Source: an uncultured Planctomycetota bacterium (lineage in GTDB: Bacteria > Planctomycetota > Planctomycetia > Pirellulales > Thermoguttaceae). From it: DNA of 33,059 nt. The notes below the pieces were generated by a model. The model made no database searches and was not told where the DNA came from. It saw only the letters and a list, made by a program, of their open reading frames with translations. The translations under genes were made by a program, and so were the position numbers. The stretch is from contig ONGM01000039.1 in assembly GCA_900317365.1 (NCBI GenBank), forward strand, positions 1 to 33,059, read 5' to 3'. Positions 9,906-18,519 of this stretch are shown in pieces. The number at the start of each line of letters is the position of its first letter. Position 1 is the stretch's first letter.

Positions 9906-9934
9906 ATTATATAACGCGCATTATCAACAGTCAA
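9906..9934 (-). promoter_or_regulatory. sigma70-like promoter for the alpha-galactosidase/esterase operon
   Basis: On the minus strand, -35 TTGACT (9934-9929) and -10 TATAAT (9911-9906) are separated by exactly 17 bp. Transcription would start near 9899, about 76 nt before the alpha-galactosidase ATG. Confidence 0.7.
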
Positions 9935-9996
9935 CAAAACGAATTTAATAATGTTCCACACGGAGTCGTCGCGCACAAAAAAAGCGATCGGGGGAC

Positions 9997-10025
9997 TTGA
10001 AACAAGACACTGTAAGCGATATAAT
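9997..10025 (+). promoter_or_regulatory. sigma70-like promoter P1 for pckA
   Basis: -35 TTGAAA (9997-10002), a 17-bp spacer and a perfect -10 TATAAT (10020-10025). Predicted start near 10032 gives an unusually long leader of ~235 nt before pckA. A weaker second candidate follows: TTAGCG with TATAAC at 10144-10149 at 17-bp spacing. The divergent operon promoter at 9906-9934 is about 60 bp away, so the two could share regulation. Confidence 0.7.
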
Positions 10026-10060
10026 GCGCAAAATCAATGCGTCGGACTTTTGAACGGCTT

Positions 10061-10112
10061 GCCGCGCACGACGCATGACTCGTTTGAGTAGTCGGAACGA
10101 CTCTATCGCGGC
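10061..10112 (+). promoter_or_regulatory. possible three-way-junction RNA element in the pckA leader
   Basis: GCCGCG (10061-10066) can pair with CGCGGC (10107-10112), enclosing two small hairpins: ACTC-GTTT-GAGT (10078-10089) and AGTCG-GAA-CGACT (10090-10102). It lies just after the predicted P1 start. It matches no riboswitch class I recognise, and the fold is by eye only. Confidence 0.4.
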
Positions 10113-10192
10113 GCGCGAAATTAGCGATGCTGCGAATCAACAGTATAACGTATATATGATGTAGAACGCGCTAGGCGCAAGCGCTCCTCGCT

Positions 10193-10208
10193 GATCTGAC
10201 GTCAGATC
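10193..10208. promoter_or_regulatory. perfect 16-bp palindrome upstream of pckA, candidate operator
   Basis: GATCTGACGTCAGATC is fully self-complementary with no spacer and a TGACGTCA core. It sits 58 bp before the pckA ATG and downstream of both candidate promoters, a position suited to a dimeric repressor roadblock. Confidence 0.5.
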
Positions 10209-10266
10209 GTTGGGAGATCGCGTTCAAGACACAAGTCGAGCATGGCTCTCGGAAAGGTAATAACAA

Positions 10267-11856
10267 ATGAGCAACGGTTTTGACTTATCGAAATACGGAA
10301 TCACCGTAGACAAAGTTTATCGCAACCCGGCGCCCGCGAAACTTTACGAAGATGCGATCAACTACGAAAAAGCGTCGATCACGTCGGCTGGGGCGCTCAT
10401 GAACTCCTCCGGAAAGAAAACCGGTCGTAGCCCTAAAGACAAGCGCGTCGTTGACAACCCGGAAAGTACCAATGACATTTGGTGGGGTTCCGTCAATATC
10501 AAGATGCCCGACTCCGCTTTCCTTCAAAACCGCGCTCGCGCCATCGACTATCTCAACACTCGCGATCACCTTTACGTCATCGACGCTTACGCCGGTTGGG
10601 ATCCGGAAAATCGTCTGAAGATCCGCGTTATCTGCGCTCGCGCTTACCACGCCCTCTTCATGCACAACATGCTGATCCGTCCGACGAAAGAAGAACTCGC
10701 GAACTTCGGCGAACCTGATTTCGTTATCTTCAACGCCGGTCAATTCAAAGCGGATCCGACCACCGAGTCCCTGACCTCGTCCACCTCCGTCGACCTTTCC
10801 TTCGAACGCGGCGAATTCGTCATTCTCGGTACCGAGTACGCCGGCGAAATGAAGCTGGGCGTCTTCACGATCATGAATTACCTCATGCCGAAAAAAGGCT
10901 TCCTCTCGATGCACTGCTCGGCCAACGAAGGTAAAGACGGCGACACGTGCTTGTTCTTCGGTCTTTCCGGAACCGGTAAAACGACCCTCTCCACCGAGCC
11001 GAGCCGCAAACTCATCGGCGACGACGAACACTACTGGACCGACAAAGGCGTCGTCAACATCGAAGGCGGTTGCTACGCGAAGTGCATTCACCTTTCCGCC
11101 GAAAGCGAACCGGAAATCTACAACGCCATTAAATTCGGCACCGTTCTCGAAAACACCGTCTTTGACGAAGACACTCGCGAAGTTGACTTCGACAACGACT
11201 CGCTCACCGAGAACACCCGCGCGTCTTATCCGATCCACTACATCGAAAACATCAAGGAAGGCAGCCAAGGCGGTCATCCGAAGAACATCGTTCTTCTCAC
11301 CTGCGACGCGTTCGGCGTTCTTCCTCCGGTCAGCAAGCTGACCCCGGAACAAGCGATGTACCACTTCATCAGCGGTTACACCTCCAAGGTCGCCGGTACC
11401 GAAGTTGGCGTTAAAGAACCCCAACCGACCTTCTCCGCCTGCTTCGGCGAAGCTTTCCTCGTTTGGCACCCGACGAAGTACGCCGAACTCCTCGCCGCCA
11501 ATATGAAGAAGTACGGCTCCAAAGTTTGGCTCGTCAACACCGGTTGGTCCGGCGGCGCTTACGGCGTCGGAAGCCGACTCTCCATTAAGGTTACCCGCGC
11601 GATCGTCGACGCGATCCACAACGGATCCCTCAACGACGTCGAATATCAAACCGACGAAATCTTCGGTCTTTCCGTTCCGAAGACCTGCCCGAACGTTCCG
11701 TCCGAAGTTCTGCTTCCGGAAAACAGCTGGGCCGACAAAGCGGCTTACAAAGAAACCGCTCAAAAATTGGCGGCTAGCTTCCATAAGAACTTCGAAAAGT
11801 TCGCCGATCAAGCGTCCGCCGATATCGCGAGCGCCGGTCCGAAATACAAGGGCTAA
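10267..11856 (+). CDS. pckA: phosphoenolpyruvate carboxykinase (ATP)
   Basis: 529 aa, the usual length for the ATP-dependent family. It interconverts oxaloacetate plus ATP with PEP, CO2 and ADP, serving gluconeogenesis or, in fermenting bacteria, PEP carboxylation towards C4 acids. Visible landmarks are TGRSPKDK (substrate-binding region near 57), the P-loop [11 protein letters not shown] (~233-243), the metal/nucleotide segment [19 protein letters not shown], and [14 protein letters not shown]. The start ATG follows GGAAAGG at normal spacing. It has its own promoter(s), a long structured leader with a 16-bp palindrome, and a textbook terminator, so it is monocistronic. Its codons look more uniform than those of neighbouring genes (many GAA, AAC, GTC, GCC), suggesting high expression. 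Confidence 0.97.
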   Translation: MSNGFDLSKYGITVDKVYRNPAPAKLYEDAINYEKASITSAGALMNSSGKKTGRSPKDKRVVDNPESTNDIWWGSVNIKMPDSAFLQNRARAIDYLNTRDHLYVIDAYAGWDPENRLKIRVICARAYHALFMHNMLIRPTKEELANFGEPDFVIFNAGQFKADPTTESLTSSTSVDLSFERGEFVILGTEYAGEMKLGVFTIMNYLMPKKGFLSMHCSANEGKDGDTCLFFGLSGTGKTTLSTEPSRKLIGDDEHYWTDKGVVNIEGGCYAKCIHLSAESEPEIYNAIKFGTVLENTVFDEDTREVDFDNDSLTENTRASYPIHYIENIKEGSQGGHPKNIVLLTCDAFGVLPPVSKLTPEQAMYHFISGYTSKVAGTEVGVKEPQPTFSACFGEAFLVWHPTKYAELLAANMKKYGSKVWLVNTGWSGGAYGVGSRLSIKVTRAIVDAIHNGSLNDVEYQTDEIFGLSVPKTCPNVPSEVLLPENSWADKAAYKETAQKLAASFHKNFEKFADQASADIASAGPKYKG

Positions 11857-11890
11857 TCTTGAACTCTTGACGTTCATCGTCGCGTAATAT

Positions 11891-11931
11891 AAAAACCGAC
11901 CGCTAAACGTCGTTTTAGCGGTCGGTTTTTT
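11891..11931 (+). terminator. intrinsic terminator of pckA
   Basis: A perfect 17-bp stem (11891-11907 with 11914-11930; core ACCGACCGCTAAA) with loop CGTCGT, ending in a run of T. It lies 34 bp after the pckA stop. The A-tract on its left arm means it could also work in reverse. Confidence 0.93.
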
Positions 11932-11977
11932 GCAAAAGAATAAAACGCGCCTTTTTGGATTCATAAGGTGAATTAAC

Positions 11978-13414
11978 ATGTCGACGCAACGCTTTATAAC
12001 GGAAAACTTTTTACTAAGCACAAAGAGCGCCGAAAAGCTGTATTTTGACTACGCTAAAAACGAGCCGATTATCGATTACCACTGTCATCTCTCGCCGCGA
12101 GAAATTGCCGAGGATCGACAGTTTGAAAACATGACGCAAATATGGCTCGGCGGCGATCACTACAAATGGCGCGCCATGCGCGCCGCCGGCGTCGACGAAT
12201 TCTATATTACCGGGCAAGCCTCCGATTGGGAAAAGTTTGAACGCTGGGCGGAGATCGCCCCGTTGACGATTCGCAACCCACTCTTCCACTGGACAATGCT
12301 CGAGCTCGACCGTCCTTTCGGAATTAACGACCGATATTTCAATAAAGACACGGCGAAAAGCGTCTGGGACGAATGCAATTCAAAACTTGCTACCCCGGAA
12401 TTTTCAGCGCGCGGCATTATGCGTCAGATGAACGTGGAAACGGTCTGCACCACGGACGATCCCGCCGACACGCTAGAATGGCACAAGAAGCTAGCGGAAG
12501 AGTTTAAAAGCGGCGTCTTCGGTATTCGCGTTCTTCCGACGTTTCGACCTGACGCCGTATTTCCGCGATTCTGCACGTCGTACGAAGGAGTCGTCGCGTA
12601 TCTGCAATATTTAACCAAGCTGTCGGCGGCTGCGGACGTCGATATTTCAAATCTAGGATCGCTACGCGCCGCGTTTGCTAAACGACATTCCTACTTCCAT
12701 GAAGTTGGCGCTCGTCTCTCCGACTGCGGGTTCGAACTCTTCGAGTGGGAACCGTCTACTGAAACGGCGGCAGAAAAAGCGTTCGCCAAAATTTTGAGCG
12801 GTTTGAAGATTTCTAAGGAAGAAACGGTCGCTATTTCGTCCGTGCTCTTATCAGATCTCGGTCGACTCAATAGCGAGCGCGGATGGGCTTCTCAGCTTCA
12901 CATCGGCGCGATGCGCAATAATTCTTCGCGCGTTTATCAAAAGATTGGGCCGGACGCCGGATGTGATTCTATGGTCGACGGAAGCTACGGAAAAGCGCTG
13001 TCGCGTTACTTTGACGATCTCGACAAAGTCGGCAGACTTCCGAAAACCGTCGTATACAATCTGAATCCAAGCGCGAACTATCTTCTCGCGTCCCTCATTG
13101 CAAACTTTAACGACGGTTCTTATCCTGGGAAAATGCAGTACGGCTCCGGATGGTGGTTCCTCGATCAGAAAAACGGGATCGAAGAACAACTCGAAACGCT
13201 CTCCAATATGGGGCTTTTGAGTCTCTTTGTCGGAATGCTAACGGACAGTCGATCATTCTTGTCGTATACGAGACACGATTATTTCCGACGCATTCTGTGC
13301 AATCTCTTGGGAAAAGAAATGGAATCCGGACTGCTTCCCAACGATTTTGAATGGATCGGCGGAATCGTGCGAAGAATATGTTACGGAAACGCAAAAGAAT
13401 ACTTTCAATTTTAA
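11978..13414 (+). CDS. uxaC: glucuronate/uronate isomerase
   Basis: 478 aa, normal for the family. It isomerises D-glucuronate to D-fructuronate and D-galacturonate to D-tagaturonate, the first cytoplasmic step of hexuronate breakdown. It is of the amidohydrolase-like barrel type: the N-terminus has YHCHLSPREIAEDR (metal-type HxH) and WLGGDHYKWRAMRAAG, then TTDDPAD, FGIRVLPTFRPD, the GWASQLHIGAMRNNS segment, and a C-terminal SRSFLSYTRHDYFRRILCN typical of UxaC. AAGGTG precedes the ATG. It begins 47 bp after the pckA terminator, leaving little room for a promoter; none is clear, so leaky read-through or a very close promoter is possible. It may be co-transcribed with the malic enzyme 141 bp downstream. 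No other uronate-pathway gene is visible here. Confidence 0.95.
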   Translation: MSTQRFITENFLLSTKSAEKLYFDYAKNEPIIDYHCHLSPREIAEDRQFENMTQIWLGGDHYKWRAMRAAGVDEFYITGQASDWEKFERWAEIAPLTIRNPLFHWTMLELDRPFGINDRYFNKDTAKSVWDECNSKLATPEFSARGIMRQMNVETVCTTDDPADTLEWHKKLAEEFKSGVFGIRVLPTFRPDAVFPRFCTSYEGVVAYLQYLTKLSAAADVDISNLGSLRAAFAKRHSYFHEVGARLSDCGFELFEWEPSTETAAEKAFAKILSGLKISKEETVAISSVLLSDLGRLNSERGWASQLHIGAMRNNSSRVYQKIGPDAGCDSMVDGSYGKALSRYFDDLDKVGRLPKTVVYNLNPSANYLLASLIANFNDGSYPGKMQYGSGWWFLDQKNGIEEQLETLSNMGLLSLFVGMLTDSRSFLSYTRHDYFRRILCNLLGKEMESGLLPNDFEWIGGIVRRICYGNAKEYFQF

Positions 13415-13444
13415 CGACGCCCCTTGGTTATTTTGGGGTTGATT

Positions 13445-13528
13445 GTAAAATATCGCTTGGCGTTGTTCAGGCTCAACGGAGGGCTAATGAGCTTAGCTGA
13501 GTGTGAAGCCAACGAAGTGATATTTTGC
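13445..13528 (+). ncRNA. long imperfect hairpin in the malic enzyme leader (candidate cis-regulatory RNA)
   Basis: By eye, 13445-13458 pairs with 13515-13528 as a continuous 14-bp helix including two G-U pairs. After a GG bulge, CGTTG (13461-13465) pairs with CAACG (13510-13514), then TTC with GAA, then GCTCA (13471-13475) with TGAGT (13498-13502). The apex is GCTAA-TGAGC-TTAGC (13483-13497). The unpaired internal loop 13476-13482 is ACGGAGG, a Shine-Dalgarno. No T-run follows, so it is not an ordinary terminator. I recognise no known riboswitch core. Confidence 0.5.
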
Positions 13529-13543
13529 GCCATTGACATATAA
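13487..13543 (+). CDS. candidate 18-aa leader peptide upstream of the malic enzyme
   Basis: ATG 13487 follows GGAGG (13478-13482) by four bases and reads MSLAECEANEVIFCAIDI before TAA at 13541-13543, 12 nt before the malic enzyme ATG. The frame coincides with the 3' half of the long hairpin, so a ribosome translating it would unzip the structure. No strong amino-acid bias is present beyond two Cys and three Glu. It could be coincidence; the good Shine-Dalgarno and the tight placement argue for it. Confidence 0.4.
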   Translation: MSLAECEANEVIFCAIDI

Positions 13544-13555
13544 ATGGGAGGATTT

Positions 13556-14731
13556 ATGGATTACGGCACACTATCGCTCAAACAGCACGAAGAATGGCGT
13601 GGCAAGATCGAAACGAAAGTGCGCGTTTCAATTAGCAATCGACACGATCTTTCAGTCGCGTACACTCCGGGAGTCGCGGCGTCTTGTCTCGCAATCCAAC
13701 AGAATCCGGAGCTTTCCTTTAGCCTGACTCGTCGATGGAACACGGTTCCGGTAATCACGGACGGCACGGCGGTTTTGGGTCTCGGCGATATCGGTCCGGA
13801 AGCCGGTATGCCCGTCATGGAAGGCAAGTGCGCGCTCTTTAAGGAGTTCGCCGACGTCGACGCGTTTCCGCTCTGCGTTCGTTCCAAGGACGTCAACACG
13901 ATCGTCGAAACGATTAAGTTGCTCGAAGGAAGTTTCGGCGGTATTAACCTTGAGGACATTTCCGCTCCGCGTTGCTTTGAAATCGAACAACGACTGAAAA
14001 ACGAACTCGATATCCCCGTTTTCCATGACGACCAACACGGCACTGCAGTCGTTACCGCCGCTGGTCTGCTAAACGCCCTCAAGCTCGTCGGTAAATCGAT
14101 GAGTCAAATCAAGGTCGTCATCAACGGTTCCGGAGCCGCCGGAATCGCGATCGCGAAGTACCTGCTACGATATCGAGTCGCCGAAATTATTATCTGCGAT
14201 TCCCAAGGTATCATTTGCCAAGGCGATCCGCGTCTGAAGTCGAACGCCGCGAAAGTTGAAATCGCTAGTCTGACGAACCACAAGAATGTTTCCGGCATTC
14301 TAAAAGACGCGATGGTTGGCGCCGACGTCTTTATTGGCGTCTCGAAGGGCAACACGGTAACGAAAGAGATGGTTCGCTCGATGAACAAAGACGCCATCGT
14401 CTTCACGTGCGCTAATCCTGTTCCTGAAATTTCACGCGAAGACGCTCTCGAAGCCGGCGCGGCTATCGTCGGTTCCGGTTCCTCCGCAAAACCCAACCAA
14501 ATCAACAACGTCCTCGTCTTCCCCGGACTGTTCCGCGGCGCGCTCGACGTTCGCGCTAAGGATATCACGTACGATATGATGATGGCCGCGTCCGAAGCGA
14601 TCGCGTGGATTGTCGGCGACGATCTTCGATCCGATTACATTCTTCCCTACGCTTGGGACAAACGCTCTCACGAAGCCGTCGCTAGCGCCGTCGCGAAGGT
14701 CGCCCGAAGCACCGGAATCGCAAGACAGTAG
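13556..14731 (+). CDS. NAD(P)-dependent malic enzyme (decarboxylating), short bacterial type
   Basis: 391 aa. It converts malate to pyruvate and CO2 with NAD(P) reduction, or runs in reverse. Start ATG 13556 (MDYGTLSLK) is preferred because GGGAGG lies 4-9 bases upstream; an in-frame ATG at 13544 overlaps that Shine-Dalgarno and is unlikely. Landmarks are VAYTPGVAA (catalytic Tyr), LGDIGPEAGMPVMEGK and FKEFADVDAFPL (catalytic Lys region), the metal-binding EDISAPRCFEIE, FHDDQHGTAVV, the Rossmann GSGAAGIAIAKYLL, and CANPVPEI. It lacks the C-terminal phosphotransacetylase-like domain of MaeB-type enzymes. The cofactor cannot be fixed by eye. It is probably co-transcribed with uxaC or driven by a weak promoter (TTGGTT/TAAAAT, 13424-13451), and sits behind the structured leader. 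Confidence 0.93.
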   Translation: MDYGTLSLKQHEEWRGKIETKVRVSISNRHDLSVAYTPGVAASCLAIQQNPELSFSLTRRWNTVPVITDGTAVLGLGDIGPEAGMPVMEGKCALFKEFADVDAFPLCVRSKDVNTIVETIKLLEGSFGGINLEDISAPRCFEIEQRLKNELDIPVFHDDQHGTAVVTAAGLLNALKLVGKSMSQIKVVINGSGAAGIAIAKYLLRYRVAEIIICDSQGIICQGDPRLKSNAAKVEIASLTNHKNVSGILKDAMVGADVFIGVSKGNTVTKEMVRSMNKDAIVFTCANPVPEISREDALEAGAAIVGSGSSAKPNQINNVLVFPGLFRGALDVRAKDITYDMMMAASEAIAWIVGDDLRSDYILPYAWDKRSHEAVASAVAKVARSTGIARQ

Positions 14732-14753
14732 TCGTTGCGTTTAACGTTACGCC

Positions 14754-14788
14754 AAAGCCCTCTGAACAGACGTTCCGAGGGCTTTTTT
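14754..14788 (+). terminator. intrinsic terminator of the malic enzyme gene
   Basis: AAAGCCCTC (14754-14762) pairs with GAGGGCTTT (14777-14785), with an inner AAC/GTT pair, followed by a T-run. It lies 23 bp after the stop codon. Confidence 0.9.
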
Positions 14789-14931
14789 ATTGGGCGACTC
14801 ACGCTCAGCAAAACAATTGCCCGCGCTCACGACGCAAACAAACGTCCGCTCGCTCTTGGACTTTCTTTAAAGCGCTTTTTCCAACATAACGCCCTTCGGC
14901 CGTTGCTCCAATTGCGACGCGAGCGCGATAA

Positions 14932-14973
14932 CAAAAACGCCGCGACGTCTTATTACCTAAGGCGTCGCGGCGT
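14932..14973 (-). terminator. intrinsic terminator of the rhamnosidase transcription unit
   Basis: On the minus strand a stem of ACGCCGCGACG with CGTCGCGGCGT (14973-14963 with 14947-14937) is followed by TTTTT. It faces the malic enzyme terminator. I see nothing else in 14789-14931. Confidence 0.88.
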
Positions 14974-15005
14974 CGACTAGTTCGCGAAGCTACGTTCCGA
15001 AAACG

Positions 15006-18000
15006 TTATCTCGCGGCTTCAATAACGTAAGATCCGCAACCCAATTCAAACTCGACGTATCCGTCTTGAGACTTCTTCTCGAGATTCGAAACGTCGAAAT
15101 CGGCGAAGTTACGAGTGTATTTCGCAAAGCGAATTTCACCCGGCTCCGGCGGAACGAGATCCAAGCGGGTCGTCTTGATCGAGAGGGACTCGGGCTTCTC
15201 GGTCGGCACGGCAACGGTCGCGGTTGTGTTCGCCGGAATTGTAACGTTCCAGACGAACTTGCCGTCTTCAATTCTCCAATCGCTGACGATGAGACCTCGC
15301 GCGGAGTCATAAGTCGCCTTTGCGGACGTCAGATCGCCGACGACCGTCGGTTTCATAATGAAGTGCTTGAAACCCGGCGCTTTTGCGTCCGCTTTAATTC
15401 CGGCGAGATATTCGTAGAACCAAATTCCCAAGTCGCCGACGAGCATGACGTGATTGCCGCTGTTCATCGCCGGATCGGCGGTGTCGCCGTTCCAGAGTTC
15501 CCAAATCGTCGTGGCGCCTTTTTCAATCATATAGCCCCAGCTCGGGAAATCGCGGTGCGTTGCAAACGCGAAGGGCAAGTCGGCGCGTCCGTTGTCGCTC
15601 AGAAGACGATTGATCCACTGACCGCCGATCAGACCGGTTCCAAGGTGCTTATTCGTCTTGGTTTCAATGCTCTTCGTCAACGCGTCGAAGACTCGTTGAT
15701 ATTGATCTTCCGGCACGACGCCGAACGCCAACGGCAGAGTCGAAGACGTTTGCGAACCGTTGTCGTAAATCGCTTCTTTCTCGTTGTAGAAACGTTTATT
15801 GAAGATCTCTTTCATTTTATTGGCGCGAGCGCGGAATTCGGCGGCGTCGTCCGTCTTGCCAAGGTAGTCGGCGAAATCGGCGGAGATTTCAAGATCGTGA
15901 ATCATATAAACGGTCGAAAGCAACGTTCTGTCCGTTTGACGAAGCGGATCTTGAGAGTGGATCAGCTCCGGACGCTCCGGCGGAACGCACCAGTCGCCGT
16001 AGTTGTCACGAGAAATCGTGCCGTCTTCGTTACAAAGTGAAAGCATGAACGCAAGCCACTTTTTACGCGATTCGTATCGCGCGCCGATCGAGAAGTCTTC
16101 CCCGCGCATCGCCAAGAGGCTTTCGGGAACGATAAATTGCGCCGACGGCCACGTTACGTTCGGAGAATACAACTGCCAATACGCCGGCGCGACGTCGGAT
16201 ACGTTTCCGTCTTCGCGTTGCGTTTCTTCAATATCGCGGAGCCATTTGTTATAGAGCGACGTATTGTCGAAGATATACATTTCGCCCTTCGATTCGGCCG
16301 CGCGGTCGCCTTGCCAGCCCATGCGTTCGTCGCGTTGAGGACAGTCGGTCGGCATGCTCAGGTAGTTGCCGCGCGTTCCCCAAACAATATTCTGGTAAAT
16401 TTGATTAATCGTCGCGTTGGACGTTTCAAAGTTACCAATGAGCGGAAGATCCGTGGTAACGGTGTAACCGGTAACGGAATCCAAGTCGGGCGTTCCCGGA
16501 TATCCCGTTAATTCCGCGTAACGACCGCCGTGCTGAGTGAAGCGCGGTTCGTAGATCTCGCCGTCCGGATCGCCATACAGCGTGTAAACGTCGCGCGCCA
16601 TCGCAGTTCGGAGGTTGTCGACGTAAAGTTCGCCGTCCTCTTTCAAAGATTCGGCAAAACGAATTTGAACTTTCGTTCCGGCTTCGCCTTTTACCTTAAT
16701 TCTCGGAACGCCAACGTAATTCTGTCCGAAGTCAATGAGATAACGTCCGGCGTCAAGCTCTTTGATAGAGACAGGCTTGATCTCCATATTCTCGCGCATC
16801 GGCGGAATATTTTGAGCGATCAGGGTTCCCTTCGGAGCATCGACGACGTCGACCGGATCAGGCGTGTCGACAATAAAGGATTTTCCAAAGCGTGTTTCGA
16901 CGTATCGAGACGGAGCGTCTTTCGCGATAGAATACTCGCCTTCCGTCGCGACTCTCATGAGTCTTCCGTCGGCGACTTCGCCGTCGTAATCGTTGTTTTC
17001 AGAGATCGGACCGTTCGCGGTTCCTTTCCAGGATTCGTCGCTTACGACAATATCTTTCGTACCGTCGGCGTATTCGACTTCCATTTGGAAAAGAAGACGC
17101 GGCTCGCCGTAATGGAGGCATTTGTCAATGCGCAACGCATAGAAACGACCGTTGCCGAGCACGACGCCAATTTCAACGTCGTCGGCGCCGACCTGCTTAG
17201 TGCCGGTCAAAATATCCGTGGCGTCGTAGACATTGTAAGGAACGCTGACGTTATAATCGAGGTACATTGGACCGCAAACTTGGTCGCCAAGTTTGACGCC
17301 GTTCAGATAGCACTCGTTGTAACCAAGACCGGAAATGTAAACGACCGCTCGACGAACCTCGACGTTCTCTTTCATCCAGTACGTCTTGGAAAGATAACGC
17401 GCAGGGGACGGAATTTCAAGAGGCGCAGCTTCGATCGATCCCCACGGATTGTCGCCGGCTTTCGCGATCTTGTAAGAAACGCCCCAATCGGAATCGTCGA
17501 AATCGAGTTGAGTCCACTCGTCGGCGTAACCTTCTTTGGATTTCCACGTTTCGTCGGTTACGAAATATTCTTTTCCTTTCGCCGTTTCAACGTAAAACGC
17601 GCCGACAACCCCGCCTGGATTGCGATCGCCGCCGACGTTGTCAGCGCGAACGACCAAGACGTTTTTACCGTTGCGCAAATACGGTTTCAAATCGCGCGTC
17701 GCCGCTCTGCGGTACTCGTCGGAACCGCCGACGCTGGAGCCGTTCACAAAAATTGCGCCGCGATTATCGCACGAAATATTAGCGACCGCAGTCAAGACGT
17801 CGTCCACGTTCGCGACTTCAAACGTTTTACGATAGACGGACGTCCCCGGAGGAATGCTCATCGCGTCTTCAAACGCGATCCAACTGGCGCCGCTCAAATC
17901 GGCCGGTTCCGGCGATTTGACTTTCGAGTTCACGCCAATCCACTTACCTTTCCACGGATTCGGATCGGCGTCGGTCGGAAAGAGTCCGGTGGCAAAAGGC

Positions 18001-18458
18001 GCGTAAATTTGCGAAAACTTGGATCCGTCGCGATTCCAAGCCCACAATTCCACCATGTACTCCGTCGCCGGCTTAAGAGCTTCGCCGGCGTACGGAACGT
18101 ACAGTTGCGCGTCGCTTTCGACTTTGCCGGTGTCCCAAACGATTTTCTCGTCGCTCGTCTGGCGAACGATCAAACGATACGCGGATTGCTTTTCGTTAAG
18201 CGTTTGAGAAAAGAGTTTCCAGCTGAACCGAGGGTTGGGAACGTCGATCCCCATTGGAGCGACGAGGTTTTCCGTCTTAAAGTCGATGATATGGAAACCG
18301 TTGACGCTCACCGGATAATTGTTTTCCACATTCTCCGGCGGAATGGCTCTAATATTATCCGCCGCTGGCGCGGAGGACGTAAAGAACATGCAAGAAGCGC
18401 ATAAGACGGCAAAAACGCCGTATCGCTTCTTACGCAAAACTCGAGCTATGAATTGCAT
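15006..18458 (-). CDS. secreted GH78 alpha-L-rhamnosidase
   Basis: 1150 aa, typical of multidomain GH78 enzymes. It releases terminal alpha-L-rhamnose from rhamnogalacturonan, flavonoid glycosides or similar glycans outside the cytoplasm. Signal peptide FAVLCASCMFFTSSAPAADN; an Ig-like N-terminal domain (MGIDVPNPRFSWKL); a jelly-roll carbohydrate-binding domain with AVVYISGLGYNECYLNG and GNGRFYALR; then the (alpha/alpha)6 barrel with TDCPQRDERMGWQGD (general acid Glu near 711) and TTIWELWNGDT (general base Glu near 987), followed by a C-terminal beta domain. Both catalytic carboxylates are present. AGGAG lies seven bases before the ATG. It starts 61 bp after the DPP-IV-like gene with no terminator between, so they probably form one transcript. 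Confidence 0.95.
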   Translation of the reverse strand: MQFIARVLRKKRYGVFAVLCASCMFFTSSAPAADNIRAIPPENVENNYPVSVNGFHIIDFKTENLVAPMGIDVPNPRFSWKLFSQTLNEKQSAYRLIVRQTSDEKIVWDTGKVESDAQLYVPYAGEALKPATEYMVELWAWNRDGSKFSQIYAPFATGLFPTDADPNPWKGKWIGVNSKVKSPEPADLSGASWIAFEDAMSIPPGTSVYRKTFEVANVDDVLTAVANISCDNRGAIFVNGSSVGGSDEYRRAATRDLKPYLRNGKNVLVVRADNVGGDRNPGGVVGAFYVETAKGKEYFVTDETWKSKEGYADEWTQLDFDDSDWGVSYKIAKAGDNPWGSIEAAPLEIPSPARYLSKTYWMKENVEVRRAVVYISGLGYNECYLNGVKLGDQVCGPMYLDYNVSVPYNVYDATDILTGTKQVGADDVEIGVVLGNGRFYALRIDKCLHYGEPRLLFQMEVEYADGTKDIVVSDESWKGTANGPISENNDYDGEVADGRLMRVATEGEYSIAKDAPSRYVETRFGKSFIVDTPDPVDVVDAPKGTLIAQNIPPMRENMEIKPVSIKELDAGRYLIDFGQNYVGVPRIKVKGEAGTKVQIRFAESLKEDGELYVDNLRTAMARDVYTLYGDPDGEIYEPRFTQHGGRYAELTGYPGTPDLDSVTGYTVTTDLPLIGNFETSNATINQIYQNIVWGTRGNYLSMPTDCPQRDERMGWQGDRAAESKGEMYIFDNTSLYNKWLRDIEETQREDGNVSDVAPAYWQLYSPNVTWPSAQFIVPESLLAMRGEDFSIGARYESRKKWLAFMLSLCNEDGTISRDNYGDWCVPPERPELIHSQDPLRQTDRTLLSTVYMIHDLEISADFADYLGKTDDAAEFRARANKMKEIFNKRFYNEKEAIYDNGSQTSSTLPLAFGVVPEDQYQRVFDALTKSIETKTNKHLGTGLIGGQWINRLLSDNGRADLPFAFATHRDFPSWGYMIEKGATTIWELWNGDTADPAMNSGNHVMLVGDLGIWFYEYLAGIKADAKAPGFKHFIMKPTVVGDLTSAKATYDSARGLIVSDWRIEDGKFVWNVTIPANTTATVAVPTEKPESLSIKTTRLDLVPPEPGEIRFAKYTRNFADFDVSNLEKKSQDGYVEFELGCGSYVIEAAR

Positions 18459-18519
18459 AATATCTCCTAAAAAACAAACGCTATCCGTAAAACGAACGAC
18501 GTTGACAACTGCAAACGCA

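Noticed and set aside
10285..12021. A 578-codon open frame antisense to pckA and the start of uxaC
   Set aside because: It is the mirror of a gene with full PEPCK motifs, has no domain and no Shine-Dalgarno, and would run through the pckA terminator. It arises from codon bias.
13445..13528. The malic enzyme leader hairpin as a simple uxaC terminator
   Set aside because: No T-run follows the stem, the stem has bulges and internal loops, and the other terminators in this window are clean stems with T-tracts.
16530..18404. A 624-codon + strand frame antisense to the rhamnosidase
   Set aside because: The opposite strand encodes a complete GH78 enzyme with catalytic residues. This frame has no recognisable domain and no ribosome-binding site.
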